From contig NC_079136.1 of the NCBI RefSeq assembly GCF_945859705.1, forward strand, positions 88,287,120-88,351,119: a DNA stretch of 64,000 bases. Direction: 5' to 3'. Made by a program: the position numbers and the translations under genes. The DNA is from Episyrphus balteatus (Eukaryota; Arthropoda; Insecta; Diptera; Syrphidae). Each line of letters starts with the position of its first letter. Position 1 is the stretch's first letter. Of the stretch, positions 47,155-59,262 are shown one piece after another. The notes beneath the pieces were generated by a model that made no database searches, was not told the origin of the DNA, and worked only from the letters and a program-made list of their open reading frames with translations.

Positions 47155-47501
47155 AAAGAATAGCATTTTTTCTAAAAATCAAGACATTAATGAAGTTTTT
47201 ATCATAAGTATTAACGGAGTTATTAACATTAACATGAGTAAAGGCATACCAAAGTAAGCGTTTTCTTAAATCATAGCTAAAGGGTATCAACTTTGCAGAT
47301 AGAGAGTTACTGTAGAACAATTTTTTGCTTAGAATATACCCAATTATCATCCATCAAAATCTTCTTATCTCATTCCGGGACACCCTGTATAATAAATAGT
47401 TTGAAAATTATAAAACATAGTACACTTGATTACACATAATTTATTCATCTTAATACAAATATATATAATTATTATAATAAAACAGCAGTCTGAAGAAAAT
47501 T

Positions 47502-50500
47502 TCAAATTGAATTGGTTCCATTTTGAGCCAATTCTTCCCAATTGGTGCCTTTGAAAAATGAATGGGCACATATTTGATCAAAATCAAATCTTAGAGCTGG
47601 AGTTAATTGCAAAAGTCCTTCGAGCAAATCAACAGCTTCTTCAGATATTTCTACATGAGGATACTGTATTGAACTATAAAGGTCCATATTGCCCGGATGA
47701 CATTGTTTAAAAGACTTAAAAAAATTAACAAGTTTTTAATAAGTTCTAACAACTTAATAATTTAATAAATACTCACCACTCCTAATAACAATTGAAATAA
47801 TGCCACACCACAGCTCCACCAGTCAGACTTAGTTGTTAATGGACGTTCAGGAGCAACATAATGTTCAGACAAGGCCTTATAACTGCAGACCTTTTGGACG
47901 CCATCAGATATACCTTCATTTTGATAGAAATATGATAACAGTAACTGTCCCTTGGAACCTAAGAGCAGGTTACCACCATGTAGATCCCTAAAAGCAATAC
48001 GGTTTTTAATCTTTGATAAAAAAAGACATCAAAATAATTTGAACATATATTCACCCTAATATCACGCCTTTAGAATGCAACACATTGACAGCTGTTATCA
48101 ATTCCCTTGCCCATTGCTTAACACTAGCTTCTGGTAAACTCAGCTTTTTCTTTGGTGATTTTAAAAATCTGGATGGAGTGAGTGGCAAGGAATTAACAGC
48201 TTCAACCGTAAGTAACTCCTCTTTTTTATTTTCCACCTTTTTTAGGGTATTCGAAACCGATTCGATAAGTTTTTGTGAGCACATTACGATATCGGCAAAA
48301 TCCATATTTTCTGTTGGAATGTCAGGTGTCTCAGCGAAGCCAGAATCATGTGTATTTGACTTAGCCAAGTTTTCGATTGAAATACATTTTCGATTTTTTT
48401 CCGGATCAACTTCGGTAAAAATTTCACTAAGCGAAGCTGTCTTTTCACAAGTTGGTGAATATGACTTAACGTAGTCAAAGAGTTTGCCACCCTTTGCTTG
48501 TTGAAGAAGAAAAAATATTTTTTGTTCAGATTGAAAAAATGCCATCAAGTTAACCATGTACGGTACATTCTGAGGTAAAAATACTGTTTGGGCTGGGGAA
48601 TTACTTGAAGGTTTTTCGATGCCTTTCATTATAAAAACAGTTTTGTCAGTAACATTTTGTACAAGCATAACTGTGTCGATTATCCGGAGCACTTTATATT
48701 TGACCAAATGGTTCCATGGACGTTCCAAGTACAATGAACTGGATGTACTGTTAGAAGTATCAGTCATATCAATTGAAAGTTGAAAATTATTCTGTGAAAA
48801 AAATACAAATTGAAATGTGTTGGCGTTTTACACATATTTAATATAAAAACGAAAAAAAAAATTTAAATAACACTTTTTCTATATTATTGCGTCAGTGAAT
48901 TAAACTGCACAGGGATATTTTATCTGCTTCAGACTTTTTCATTGCCACTAAAAAAACCGCATAATTTTATGCAAAACTTTCGGCTTTTATAAAAAAACTC
49001 AGACGAAATATTTTTTCAGATATTTTTAAAAAAATATTCCTTATTAAAATTGTGTTCTTAATGTTTAGAGTTTCGCGACTGTTGTGGAAAAGTTAACTTT
49101 CGCTTTTTATTGTGGTTTTTGGATTTTTAAAAATTATTTTCTTCATGTTTAGCGATCATTTAACAAATCTCGAGGACAAACAGACTTCGGATTAAGCGCA
49201 ACGAAAATCATAAACTTTAGTGGGTTCGTCGTTCACGCTACTTTTTTGTTTCTTGTGTGCCGGTATTATTTTAACAGCGTCTTCTACCTTCCTGCTTTGA
49301 TTTTTAATAAAACTACCAATTTCAACTGAACACTATACAAAAGCTTTTTAAATACCCTAAACATATTTAACGGATAAAAGGAACTTAGAATGTTGAAGCG
49401 TATTATATAAAAATGCATACTTGTTTTTTTATTTGAAAAGAAATTTTCAAATTAAATTAGTCTAAGAGCCAGGAGCAGATTTCTTGCGTGAGAGGTAACC
49501 GATTCATATGAATGTCAGAGGTAGCGTGGGTCATGGTGATGACGAATACCTTAGTCTGCCTGCATTTATTTGGGGCGTTGGCGTTGTCGAGAAAAAGCGC
49601 ATCAAAAGTACCATTTTTCTGAAAATCGATTTAGTGAGGGTAACCACTTAAAATTTATAGATAACCAACGCCACATACTCACTGATAAGGATAACAAATA
49701 AACCAATGGCAGACATTTTAAGTGGGGCCAAACCCCCGGCAGACTGTCCCGAAAATGCGTTTTTTTGGCGTTTTTAGACTTTGGGGTAACCACCTAAAAT
49801 TAATCGCATCCTGTAGCGGTGGACTCCCTGATAACAAAAACACCAATGGCAGACATTTTAAGTGGGGCCAAACCCCCGGCAGACGGTCTCGAAAATGCAG
49901 TTTTTCTGAAAATTGATTCATTTAGGGTAACCACTTGAAATGAGTCGCATCCTGTAGCGTAGACTCCCTGATAACAAAAACACCCATGGCAGACATTTTG
50001 AGTGAGGCCAAACCCCCGGCACTCAGTCCCGAAAATGCAGTTTTTCTGAAAACTGTTTATTTAGGGTAATCATTTAAAACTAGTCGCATCCTGTAGCGGT
50101 GGTCTCCCTGATGACAAAAATACCCATCGCAGACATTTTAAGTAGGGCCAAACCCCCGGCAGACTGTCCCGAAAATGCGTTTTTTTTGGCGTTTTTAGAC
50201 TTTGGGGTAACCACCTAAAATTAATCGCATCCTGTAGCGGTGGACTCCCTGATAACAAAAACACCAATGGCAGACATTTTAAGTGGGGCCAAACCCCCGG
50301 CAGACGGTCTCGAAAATGCAGTTTTTCTGAAAATTGATTCATTTAGGGTAACCACTTGAAATGAATCGCATCCTGTAGCGTAGACTCCCTGATAACAAAA
50401 ACACCCATGGCAGACATTTTGAGTGAGGCCAAACCCCCGGCACTCAGTCCCGAAAATGCAGTTTTTCTGAAAACTGTTTATTTAGGGTAATCATTTAAAA

Positions 50501-53500
50501 CTAGTCGCATCCTGTAGCGGTGGTCTCCCTGATGACAAAAATACCCATCGCAGACATTTTAAGTAGGGCCAAACCCTCGGCAGACACTCCCGAAAATGCA
50601 GTTTTTCTGAAAATTTATTCATTTAGGGTAACCACTTGAAATGAGTCGCATCCTGTAGCGTAGACTCCCTGATAACAAAAACACCCATGGCAGACATTTT
50701 GAGTGAGGCCAAACCCCCGGCACTCGGTCCCGAAAATGCAGTTTTTCTGAAAACTGTTTATTTAGGGTAATCATTTAAAACTAGTCGCATCCTGTAGCGG
50801 TGGTCTCCCTGATGACAAAAATACCCATGGCAGACATTTTAAGTAGGGCCAAACCCCCGGCAGACACTCCCGAAAATGCAGTTTTTTTTGAAAAAATATT
50901 TATCTTACTTTTTCACATAACTCACGTGTTATTGGAGCTAGCAGAAAAAATTGTATAGCAATCTTGAAGATAATTTAATTTCCTACAGAATATGTTAAAT
51001 AAGTTTTTTCGATTAAACCTTCGGTTTAAGAGTTAGGGTGTTTTTTTTTGAAGTCAAAGGGTGATTTTCTTATTTTCGTCATATCTCTTTTATTTGAGGT
51101 TTTTTAAAAATTAATTTGAAATAAAAGTTGTAGATCTTTTTATTACCTTCATTTATTACATTAACGGCCATATTATTCACTAGTTTAAAAAATACATCTG
51201 GATGTAAAATTTTCAAATGTCAAAAATAAATCTAAATCCAAAATAGTTATCCCGATTTTAACTATGAAAATAGTTAAACAAATAGTTAAAAATTACTATT
51301 TTTTGTCTGTGTGATAGTGAATATAATGTATTTGGATTTATTTGTGACATTTTAATTTCTTTACATCCAGATGTATTTTTTAAACTAGTGAATAATATGG
51401 CCGTAACGGTTTTTCGATTTGACAGACCGTTTTCGATCTGTAGGAAAAAAACTTCAAAAAGATTGCAATTTATTATATAGGAAAAAGGTTCTACATAGGA
51501 CAGGGTAATTTGCAATAGATGTAACAAAAAACCTAGGCGTGTAGGTTGCACTCAGGCAAGAAAAAAATCGTATTGTTTTAGGCGGGGAGGGGCAAAAAGA
51601 TTGCATTTTTTTATGTAGGAAAAAGCTATATAAAAAATTGCAAACTTTTTGAAGTTTTTTTCCTACAGATCGAAAAACCGTTTATGTAATAAATAAAGGT
51701 AATAAAAAGATCTAACACTTTTACTTCAAATTAATTTTTAAAAAAGCTCAAATAAAAGAGATATGACAAAAATAAGAAAATCACCCTTTGACTTGCTTAA
51801 AAAAAACCACCCTAACTCTTAAACCGAATGTTTAATCGAAAAAACTTATTTAACATATTCTGTAGGAAATTAAATTATCTTCAAGATTGCTATACATTTT
51901 TTTCTGCTAGCTCCAATAATACGCGAGTTATGTGAAAAAGTAAAATAAATAAATTTTCAGAAAAACTGCATTTTCGGGAGTGTCTGCCGGGGGTTTGGCC
52001 CTACTTAAAATGTCTGCCATGGGTATTTTTGTCATCAGGGAGACCACCGCTACAGGATGCGACTAGTTTTAAATGATTACCCTAAATAAACAGTTTTCAG
52101 AAAAACTGCATTTTCGGGACCGAGTGCCGGGGGTTTGGCCTCACTCAAAATGTCTGCCATGGGTGTTTTTGTTATCAGGGAGTCTACGCTACAGGATGCG
52201 ACTCATTTCAAGTGGTTACCCTAAATGAATAAATTTTCAGAAAAACTGCATTTTCGGGAGTGTCTGCCGGGGGTTTGGCCCCACTTAAAATGTCTGCCAT
52301 TGGTATATTTGTTATCCTTATCAGTGAGTATGTGGCGTTGGTTATCTATAAATTTTAAGTGGTTACCCTCACTAAATCGATTTTCAGAAAAATGGTACTT
52401 TTGATGCGCCCCAAATAAATGCAGGCAGACTAAGGTATTCGTCATCACCATGACCCACGCTACCTCTGACATTTATATGAATCGGTTACCTCTCTCTAAA
52501 TTAAATAAATGAAAAAAAAAAAAAAATCATTTTTAATTTAATATAAGGCGTGTTTTTTCTACAACTCAGTAGCTACTCATTTTTTTATTTTATTCGAAAA
52601 ACAATAAAAACAAATGCTTACTTGTGTAATTTTTATTATTGTTTTTGTAATAAAATCAAAAATGAGTAGCTACTGAGTAATAGAAAAAACACAAAAATTT
52701 CCCAGGGAATCGACAAAATCACTCAGCTACCAAGATTGAACCAAATCACTTTAGTGTTTCGAACTGAAGAATTTGCGGGACTGACATTTTTTGCATTATT
52801 TTTCACAATGCCATGTTTTTAACAAGTTTTTAACTTTCCTTTAAGTACCTATGTACATAAGGGTGGTCCTAATTTGGAACATGCAGTTGGATAGCGGCCA
52901 TTCGGTTAGAAATAATGAGAAACAGTTTCCCTATTTTTTTTTAGATTTTTATATGACTTCCTTTCTCTCCCAGATTTAGGTAGTTTTAAGTGGGACATTC
53001 CAATAGATTCGTAAAATAGATATGTAAAAAACTAATGGCAATTTGGTTTCAGCGTGGTGTCTAATAATATGGAGGAGTCCGTTAAAAAATGTAAATCTTG
53101 GTTTAAATTTAAAAAAAATAACATTTTATCGTTCGGGGATAATTTGTATAAATACAGCTTTAAAACCAGTACGAGGACGAATTCGACGAAAATCGCTTTG
53201 GATCCATAAACTAATATCCATCAAAATAAATACATCCACAAGACCAGCTAAGGGTATTTTTCGATGATGGATCAATGAAAGCCAAGATAATCTGACTTTC
53301 CTAAACAAAATTTTTGGCTGAAAAAAACACTATAGTTTAAAATAAAGAATCGTCATAGCAAGTTGGTTTGAACAAAATGTATTATTCAATTAAAAAGTTA
53401 ATAACTTTTTATTATTAAAAAGTTAAATTGACCTCAACTCCATATGCGTTTCGCCCAGGTATGACAGTGGGCTCATCAGTTAGATGCTGTCATACCCTTA

Positions 53501-56471
53501 CTAAGACGCAAAATTTTGGTCCATGAATACAGACACTTATAAAAATCACAACCTGAATAGACTGTGAATTTTAATATTTTAGGGGAACATGGTTACATTC
53601 TTGCACCTAAAAACAATTGCCCGTGGTCAGGCTAATAAGTAAACAAAGTGAAAAAAATAATAAAAATTATTTTTATTTTTAAGCGGAGTGATTGAATATA
53701 ATTCAATTAAAAAGTTAATAACTTTTTATTATTAAAAAGTTAAATTGACCTCAACTCCATATGCGTTTCGCCCAGGTATGACAGTGGGCTCATCAGTTAG
53801 ATGCTGTCATACCCTTACTAAGACGCAAAAAAATGTTCCCCTAAAATATTAAAATTCACAGTCTATTCAGGTTGTGATTTTTATAAGTGTCTGTATTCAT
53901 GGACCAAAATTTTGCGTCTTAGTAAGGGTATGACAGCATCTAACTGATGAGCCCACTGTCATACCTGGGCGAAACGCATATGGAGTTGAGGTCAATTTAA
54001 CTTTTTAATAATAAAAAGTTATTAACTTTTTAATTGAATTATATTCAATCACTCCGCTTAAAAATAAAAATAATTTTTATTTTTATTATTTTTTTCACTT
54101 TGTTTACAAAATGTATTATGTTAACTACGATTGATGTCAAATAGTTCTCATTTTTATACGGGCTAGGTTTTTTTTTTTTACATTTTCTTTTGCTTCAGAT
54201 ATATGTACATTAGGGCGTTCGTTATTTAGGTTTTTTTCTGGAATCAAGTTCCTAAGTGGAAAAACTGTTTCTAAATAATAAAAAAAAAAATCCGCTAATT
54301 TTTTCAGATTTTTATTTTGACGCTAGATGGCGCCCCAAGAGGGTTAAAGTTTTTTCTCATTTGAAATAGGTATATGTTGACATATAAGGCCATTTTTTTT
54401 AGATAAAGCCTAAATGTAAAAATCTTTGATGATATTCTATTCTATACCCTTTTCAAAAATGTATAAATCATTTTTCTATGACTAGGGGTTTAGTCAGGAC
54501 ATGCATGCCTTTTTTGGGTTTTATTTTATTTTCCATGCTACTCATATGCTTGTTTTAATAAAACATGCTTGGTTTAATAAACCCAAAAAAGACATATGTA
54601 CATGTCCTGACTAAACCCCTAGTCCTAGATAAATGATTTATACCTTTTTGAAAACAGTGTTTAATATAGAATAAAATCTCATCAAAAATTTTTACATTTA
54701 GGCTATATCTAAAAAAATGGCCTTATATGTCAACAAATACCTATTTCCAATGATAAAAAACTTTAGCCCTCTTGGGGCGCCATCTAGCGTCAAAATAAAA
54801 ATCTGAAAAAAATTTAGGGAATTTTTTTTTTTATTATTTAGAAACAGTTTTTCCACTTAGGAACTTGATTCAGAAATAACGAACGTCCTAATGTACATAC
54901 ATAAAATTTCATTTGTTCGTTCATTCGTTGGTCGCTCTCATGTGCTTTAAGTCTTTAGAAAAAAAACTTTGTAAATTGTAAAAAACAAATGGCTTTAAAG
55001 ACATAAGTTAATTTTAAGAATGACTAACTAATTGTTTTTGTCCATTTATTTTATTTTTGGATAACGAAAGCTTTTTCTAGTTCAATTTTGAAATAAAATT
55101 TCGAATATTTTTGAAAATTATTATTACATTCTTTTGATTGTTGCTAAACTACTCAGAATCAAAAACTGAAAACGTAGTACATACCTATCTATATCGCAAG
55201 TGAAAATCAAAAACACAATTTTTAGTTATTCCAACTAAAAAGCAGGGTTCGAAATGTCTCTTGACCTTGAAGCAAGTGATTCGATTTTTTTTTTAAAAGA
55301 GTATTTTATGCTTTCAATGTATGTATTTTAATGCGTACTTACTTTGTTATCATCCTCCTGATTCACTAAGAATTTGTCAAATAGATCTTCAGCTCTGGCC
55401 ATATATTTATTTACTTTGGTTTTTGCTATTAATTTTCTTTCCTCATTACAGTCGTCTGTAAATAAAAATATAGCCAACATAGTAAAACTTATGTGTTATG
55501 TTTAAAAATCCTACTAGTCTTTAAAGTACCTTTAGCTCCTGAAAGTAGTACGTCAACACCTTGCTTGTAACCTTTATAAGCTTCCGCATATTCCATATTT
55601 ACTTCGGCTTGAACAGCACGACTAAATTGCAATGCTGCCTCATAAATATAATCATTGTCCTCTCCTTCAAATGAGACCATCGGTGTAAGTATTTTTGAAA
55701 AATCGCGCACCGCTTCCTTGGGTTTTTTCGGAGATTCATCTTTTTTAACATCTTCTAACATTTCCGATTCTTGAGATGGTTTAACAAGTTTATTTTCAAA
55801 TGATTGTACAATAGTTTGATCTTTCTTTGGATCAACTAGACTCAAACTATCGTCGTACTGAATGTCAAGATTGTCGCAAATTGCCTCAATGTTACCCTTG
55901 GAACTGAGATCGTGATGAAATTGAGAACTATTGTCAGCCGAATGACCGTCATTGAAAAAATGCATAAATGCATGAGATTTATACAAGGCTGGATGTTGAG
56001 CTACAAAGTCTAACAGATTCAAAATGTATTCCTTTCTGTTTTGGATGACTTTGGCATCGAATCGTTTAAAAAAACTATTATCAGAGGGTTCAGGTACTTG
56101 GCCGTTAAGGTTCATGGTTTTGTGACGGCGAGATATTTCACGATAGAGTCGTTTAATATCGTGAAATCGCTTCCATACGGATATGCATGTTAGGGCTTCC
56201 GGTACTGACCGTGGGAAAACCTAATGATATTGTTGAAAAATCCATTATAGAGATCACTTAGAAATGGGAAAACAAAAATTTACTCACGATTGAAGTTATT
56301 TTGTAGATGGTATATCCTTGCTTGTGGGTAAGCGTATCGGTAACTGTAAAACTGTGGATCCATCCACCTAGATTTTGTGTCATGTTTGCAATTTTTGAAG
56401 AAATTATTTACATTTTTTTTTTCTTTTGGGGGAAAACAAAAAACCGTCGTATCTGTAATTTGTGTTGACAT
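47502..56471 (-). CDS. RPS6KC1: RPS6KC1-like protein: PX domain, MIT domain and C-terminal pseudokinase
   Basis: Six exons: 56471-56288, 56204-55530, 55455-55343, 48791-48055, 47987-47777, 47714-47502. They total 2,133 nt and encode 710 residues, with frames closing exactly. The PX domain is about residues 15-120 (SVWKRFHDIKRLYREISRRH), then an acidic linker. The MIT domain is about 240-322 (YAEAYKGYKQGVDVLLSGAKG, then KYMARAEDLFDKF). The kinase-like fold is about 340-705. The beta-3 lysine survives (FIMKGIE) and YVAPERP stands for APE. The HRD position reads ILGDLHGGN and no DFG follows (LLLSYFY), as in the human pseudokinase. A long Ser-rich insert splits the N-lobe from the catalytic loop. 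Known human RPS6KC1 binds sphingosine kinase 1 and PI3P on endosomes. Drosophila orthologue: CG7156. Intron 3 (48792-55342) is 6.6 kb of foldback DNA. Confidence 0.9.
49711..50885 (+). repeat. Tandem array of ~140-bp units (left arm of the foldback element)
   Basis: Each unit contains GGCCAAACCCCCGGCA, CGAAAATGCAGTTTTTCTGA, a GGGTAACCACTT or GGGTAATCATTT block, and CGCATCCTGTAGCG. The units come in about three types, by GGCAGACTGTCCC, GGCAGACGGTCTC or GGCACTCAGTCCC. They alternate in order, so the array grew partly by copying three units at a time. Confidence 0.88.
51164..51404. mobile_element. MITE nested in the core of the foldback element
   Basis: ACGGCCATATTATTCACTAG at the left and CTAGTGAATAATATGGCCGT at the right, with ATACATCTGGATGTAAA and its complement inside. 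The centre is AT-rich (ATAGTTAAA repeats). About 241 bp. It sits just at the inner edge of the left arm. Confidence 0.75.
52550..52692. mobile_element. Short palindromic MITE with GTGTTTTTTCTA ends
   Basis: GTGTTTTTTCTACAACTCAG with TAGCTACTCATTTTT at the left is matched inverted by AAAAATGAGTAGCTACTGAG and AGAAAAAACAC at the right. About 143 bp, in intron 3 of the RPS6KC1-like gene. Confidence 0.7.
53384..53600. mobile_element. Partial copy of the 'TAAACAAAGTG' palindromic element
   Basis: Starts ATTCAATTAAAAAGTTAATA and runs through CGCCCAGGTATGACAGTGGG and CCAAAATTTTGC-type sequence (here inverted) to TTTTAATATTTTAGGGG. It corresponds to about half of the complete element that starts 40 bp further on at 53639. 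Confidence 0.75.
53639..54106. mobile_element. Complete near-perfect palindromic element with GTAAACAAAGTG ends
   Basis: 468 bp. GTAAACAAAGTGAAAAAAAT and AAGCGGAGTGATTGAATATA at the left have exact inverted partners at the right. The arms meet in GTTCCCCTAAAATATTAAAA. This is the reference copy for fragments at 16855, 20086 and 53384. Two other copies carry nested insertions at the same internal site (TTAGTAA). Confidence 0.88.
54206..54895. mobile_element. Foldback element with TTAGGGCGTTCGTTATT ends
   Basis: TACATTAGGGCGTTCGTTAT at the left and AACGAACGTCCTAATGTA at the right. Long arms pair through AAGTTCCTAAGTGGAAAAAC, GACGCTAGATGGCGCC and GGACATGCATGCC-type blocks. The 690-bp unit is almost wholly palindromic. 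Same terminal motif but unrelated interior to 24011-24920 and 37241-38112. Confidence 0.85.
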
Positions 56472-57110
56472 TTGTAAAAAAAATATCATTCACAATGGTG
56501 AATTTTGAGTCGGATTCAATGAATGCGTTCAGTTAAAAACCTACGATTAAGTTTGTTTGACCACATCGGAATCGGAAGGGTATGTAGTAGCGGTACGGGA
56601 ATTTATGAACAAAATTCTAAACTGGAACATCAACTTTGAGATGTCAATTTTTTTCATACAATTACCCCAACCCCAAGTAACAATTTTACTTGCATAAGGT
56701 CCGTTTTGTTCGATTCGACAAGCTATACCCAACTAACATTTCAGCTTCGGTTAAGATATTACAAAAGCTATATTTCAGCTTCTTTTAAACTTTAGTAAGG
56801 TTGTTGGGCATGGAAAAAGGAGAACGTTATACAAGTTTGACCCTCTATAAGAAGTTTAAACGAAGCTTTACCGAAGCTTTTCCGAAGCTTTGAGATTTGA
56901 CAGATAGCTTCGGAAGAACTTGTATAGCCCTTTAATACATGTCTTATCGAAATTAAAAAAACAACTACAAAAACAAAAAAGAATTTTTTTTAAACTGGTT
57001 TTTATTTGATTTCAAACCATGAATTTTATCTTTTGATCTGAAATTATATATTTTTTCCATTAGTTTTTAGTATATCTATTGATAATAATTTTAAAAGTAT
57101 ATAATTTTTT

Positions 57111-57184
57111 TACCACACCCAGGAATCGAACTTCGTATTTGCTTGGTGGCAGTCCGTCACTCTATCCACTCGGCCATCCTAGTA
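57111..57184 (-). pseudogene. tRNA-like sequence with A and B boxes (tRNA-derived relic)
   Basis: On the minus strand the A box TGGCCGAGTGG and the B box GTTCGATTC are both consensus and correctly spaced. The ends TACTAGG and TGTGGTA can pair with one mismatch and wobbles. The anticodon and T stems pair poorly, and no T-run terminator follows. I read it as a decayed tRNA gene or the head of a tRNA-derived SINE, not a functional tRNA. It lies inside a transposon. Confidence 0.55.
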
Positions 57185-57211
57185 TATTTATTAATGTAGT
57201 CAAAAACTTAA

Positions 57212-57729
57212 TAGGGGTATTCACGATCCGATGCAACTGGTCTAGTATCATTGCAAAAGTGCAAAAGTGCAAAAGTGTAAAATCTTGCAACACTACAACA
57301 ACAAAATATATGGATTGAAATTTTACAATGGTCTTGCACTTTTGCTATACCCTAACCCTATTGCAAAATAAAAATACAATGGTGTAAAATTTTTTTGACA
57401 GATGGCAGCTCGCCGTCGCACGCCCATGATGAACAGTTTATCTTTTTTATTCTTATTCTTTTTTATTTTGTTTCTTTTGATGTAATTTGTGAAAATAAAT
57501 TAACCCGAACACAACAAAGAATGAAATTATAAAAAAATTAAAAAAAAAAGAAGAAGCATCGGTGGAAAGACAACTCAGTAAAAAAAAAGAGTGAAGCTGA
57601 TATAAATCATATCATGGATTCCATTCAATATTTACTATAGATAAGAAGAGGTGCGTTCACGATCTATTGTAAAAAAATAAAATTTTACACTTTTACTAGG
57701 CCTGTTGCACCAGATCGTGAATACCCCTA
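57212..57729. mobile_element. MITE with TAGGGGTATTCACGATCC ends (copy 1)
   Basis: Begins TAGGGGTATTCACGATCCGA and ends CAGATCGTGAATACCCCTA. The interior has GACAGATGGCAGCTC and CCCGAACA-like blocks also found in copy 2 (58374-58824). TA at both outermost positions may be the target duplication. 518 bp, nested in the candidate element above. Confidence 0.8.
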
Positions 57730-58373
57730 ATCAGTTCAAATAGCAGAAATGTCAAAACAAAAAATGTCCGAGCTAAATTATTCAATGTCAAAACCAAAAA
57801 GTGTCCCAGCTAGATTATTCAATATCAAAACCAAAAATCAATTACTAAACTTGGTAATTTCTGTAAAGCTTCTATAAATTCACTAAGCAGGCTTTTGCGA
57901 AAACAAGCTTTTTTCGTTTAAGTTTCTTTAACAGTATTTAAACAACTTACCAGAAGTTGTTAAATAAGTTCAAACTTCTATAAGCAATTAAATTCTGAAG
58001 CAAGCTCAATACAAGCTGTTTAAAAAGTAGTACCTGCGAGATCTCAATTTATAGAAGCTGTTGTGCTAGTTGGGTAGTTTGTATACACGTTTAGTTTAAG
58101 GCTTAACGCAAGTCATCCATTTTGGAAAGAAAGGAGGTCTCCTTAAGGCTATCTAGAAGTGTTAAAAAGAAGCCTTGTTAATATCAGTTAAAGAAGACCT
58201 TTATAAGACCTGTTTGAACCGTTCTAAAGAAGCTTTGTATTTTCAAGTGACAGAAGGCCTATATAAGACCTGTTCCAAGAGGTTCTTGTAAGTATGCAAT
58301 GTTTTCACCTGTAAGTGTTCAAAGTTTATATCCTGCAGATATGCAATGTTTGTAACGCATTAGAAAAAAACAT

Positions 58374-58824
58374 TAGGGGTATTCACGATCCGATGCAACT
58401 GGTCTTGTATCATTGCAAAAGTGTAAAATCTTACAACACTACAACTGCAAAATAAAAATACAATGGAGTAAAATTATTTTTGACAGATGGCAGCTCACCG
58501 TCGCGTCGCCCATGATAAACAGTTTGTCTTTTTTATTCTGTTTATAATGGTTGTCGCTACTCATTTCCCGTAATTTAGTTTTTTTTGATGTAAAATAATT
58601 TGTGAAAATTAATTAACCCGAACAAAACAAAGAATTAAATTATAAAAAATGGAAAAAAAGAAGCAACAGTGGAGGAACAACCCTGTTAAAAAAAAAACAT
58701 CATGGATTTCATTCATGCTTCAATATTTACTATAGATAAGAAAAGGGGCGTTCACGATCTATTGTAAAAAAATAAAATTTTACATTATTACTAGGCCTGT
58801 TGCACCAGATCGTGAATACCCCTA
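58374..58824. mobile_element. MITE with TAGGGGTATTCACGATCC ends (copy 2)
   Basis: Same ends as the 57212 copy and about 80-90 per cent alike by eye, including GACAGATGGCAGCTC and AACCCGAACAAAACAAAG. 451 bp. The region 58825-59262 after it holds only diverged repeat scraps. Confidence 0.8.
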
Positions 58825-59262
58825 ATATGTAGAAAATGCAAAACAGAAAAAATCAAAAGAAAATAAAAAAAAAATGAAATAAAATTCAATAAATTTTTTT
58901 TTTTATGCATAAATTCAACATCTTCTTCAACACCTTCAACAACTTCTATAAGGCCTTATTATAACATCCTACGCAAGTAATCCGGTTTTTGCATTAGATA
59001 AACCCTCTGCAGGAAGACCTCCGTAAGGCCATTTTAAGCTGTTTAAACAAGCTATTAGCTTGTGGATTACCTGTGAAGGAAAGTCCAATGCAATTTCGGT
59101 AAAATGCGCCAAAATGATTTGCATAAGACCTGTCCTTCTTGTTATGAAAGCCAAAAAATAGCTTGCATTGACCCTTATGAAGGCTAAATTGTTACTAGGG
59201 TAGAAAAATCCTAGTCGACCAACATATCGTTCGGCTAAAATGACTCGTGAAAAGTGGGCATA

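Larger units (their letters stand above)
49490..52494. mobile_element. 3-kb foldback element whose arms carry ~140-bp tandem repeats
   Basis: The ends GAGAGGTAACCGATTCATAT and its complement, followed by AGGTAGCGTGGGTCATGGTG, are inverted copies. The left arm holds nine tandem ~140-bp units; AGACATTTTA/G recurs at 49711, 49851, 49991, 50131, 50272, 50412, 50552, 50692 and 50832. The right arm has only three inverted units, near 52007, 52148 and 52289. In the left arm variants recur every third unit, a 420-bp higher-order period. Inside the repeats a second pair of arms (50885-51160 and 51690-51965) and a core follow. No transposase. The architecture matches Foldback/Tetris-type elements of Drosophila. 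Confidence 0.88.
56727..58075. mobile_element. Candidate 1.35-kb element with ACCCAACTA ends
   Basis: ACCCAACTAACATTTCAGCT at the left and AGCTGTTGTGCTAGTTGGGT at the right are inverted ends, with AAGCTT/GAAGC-rich subterminal sequence on both sides. TA adjoins both ends. It contains the tRNA-like sequence at 57111 and the nested MITE at 57212. Confidence 0.55.

Noticed and set aside
49602..50342. Repeated minus-strand open frames reading MNQFSEKLHFRDRLPGVWP
   Set aside because: They follow the 140-bp tandem repeats (140 bp is not a multiple of three, so the frame changes from unit to unit). They have no match to a known protein. They are by-products of the repeat array.
57111..57184. Functional tRNA gene
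   Set aside because: A and B boxes are good, but the anticodon and T stems do not pair and no poly-T terminator follows. Reported as a relic instead.
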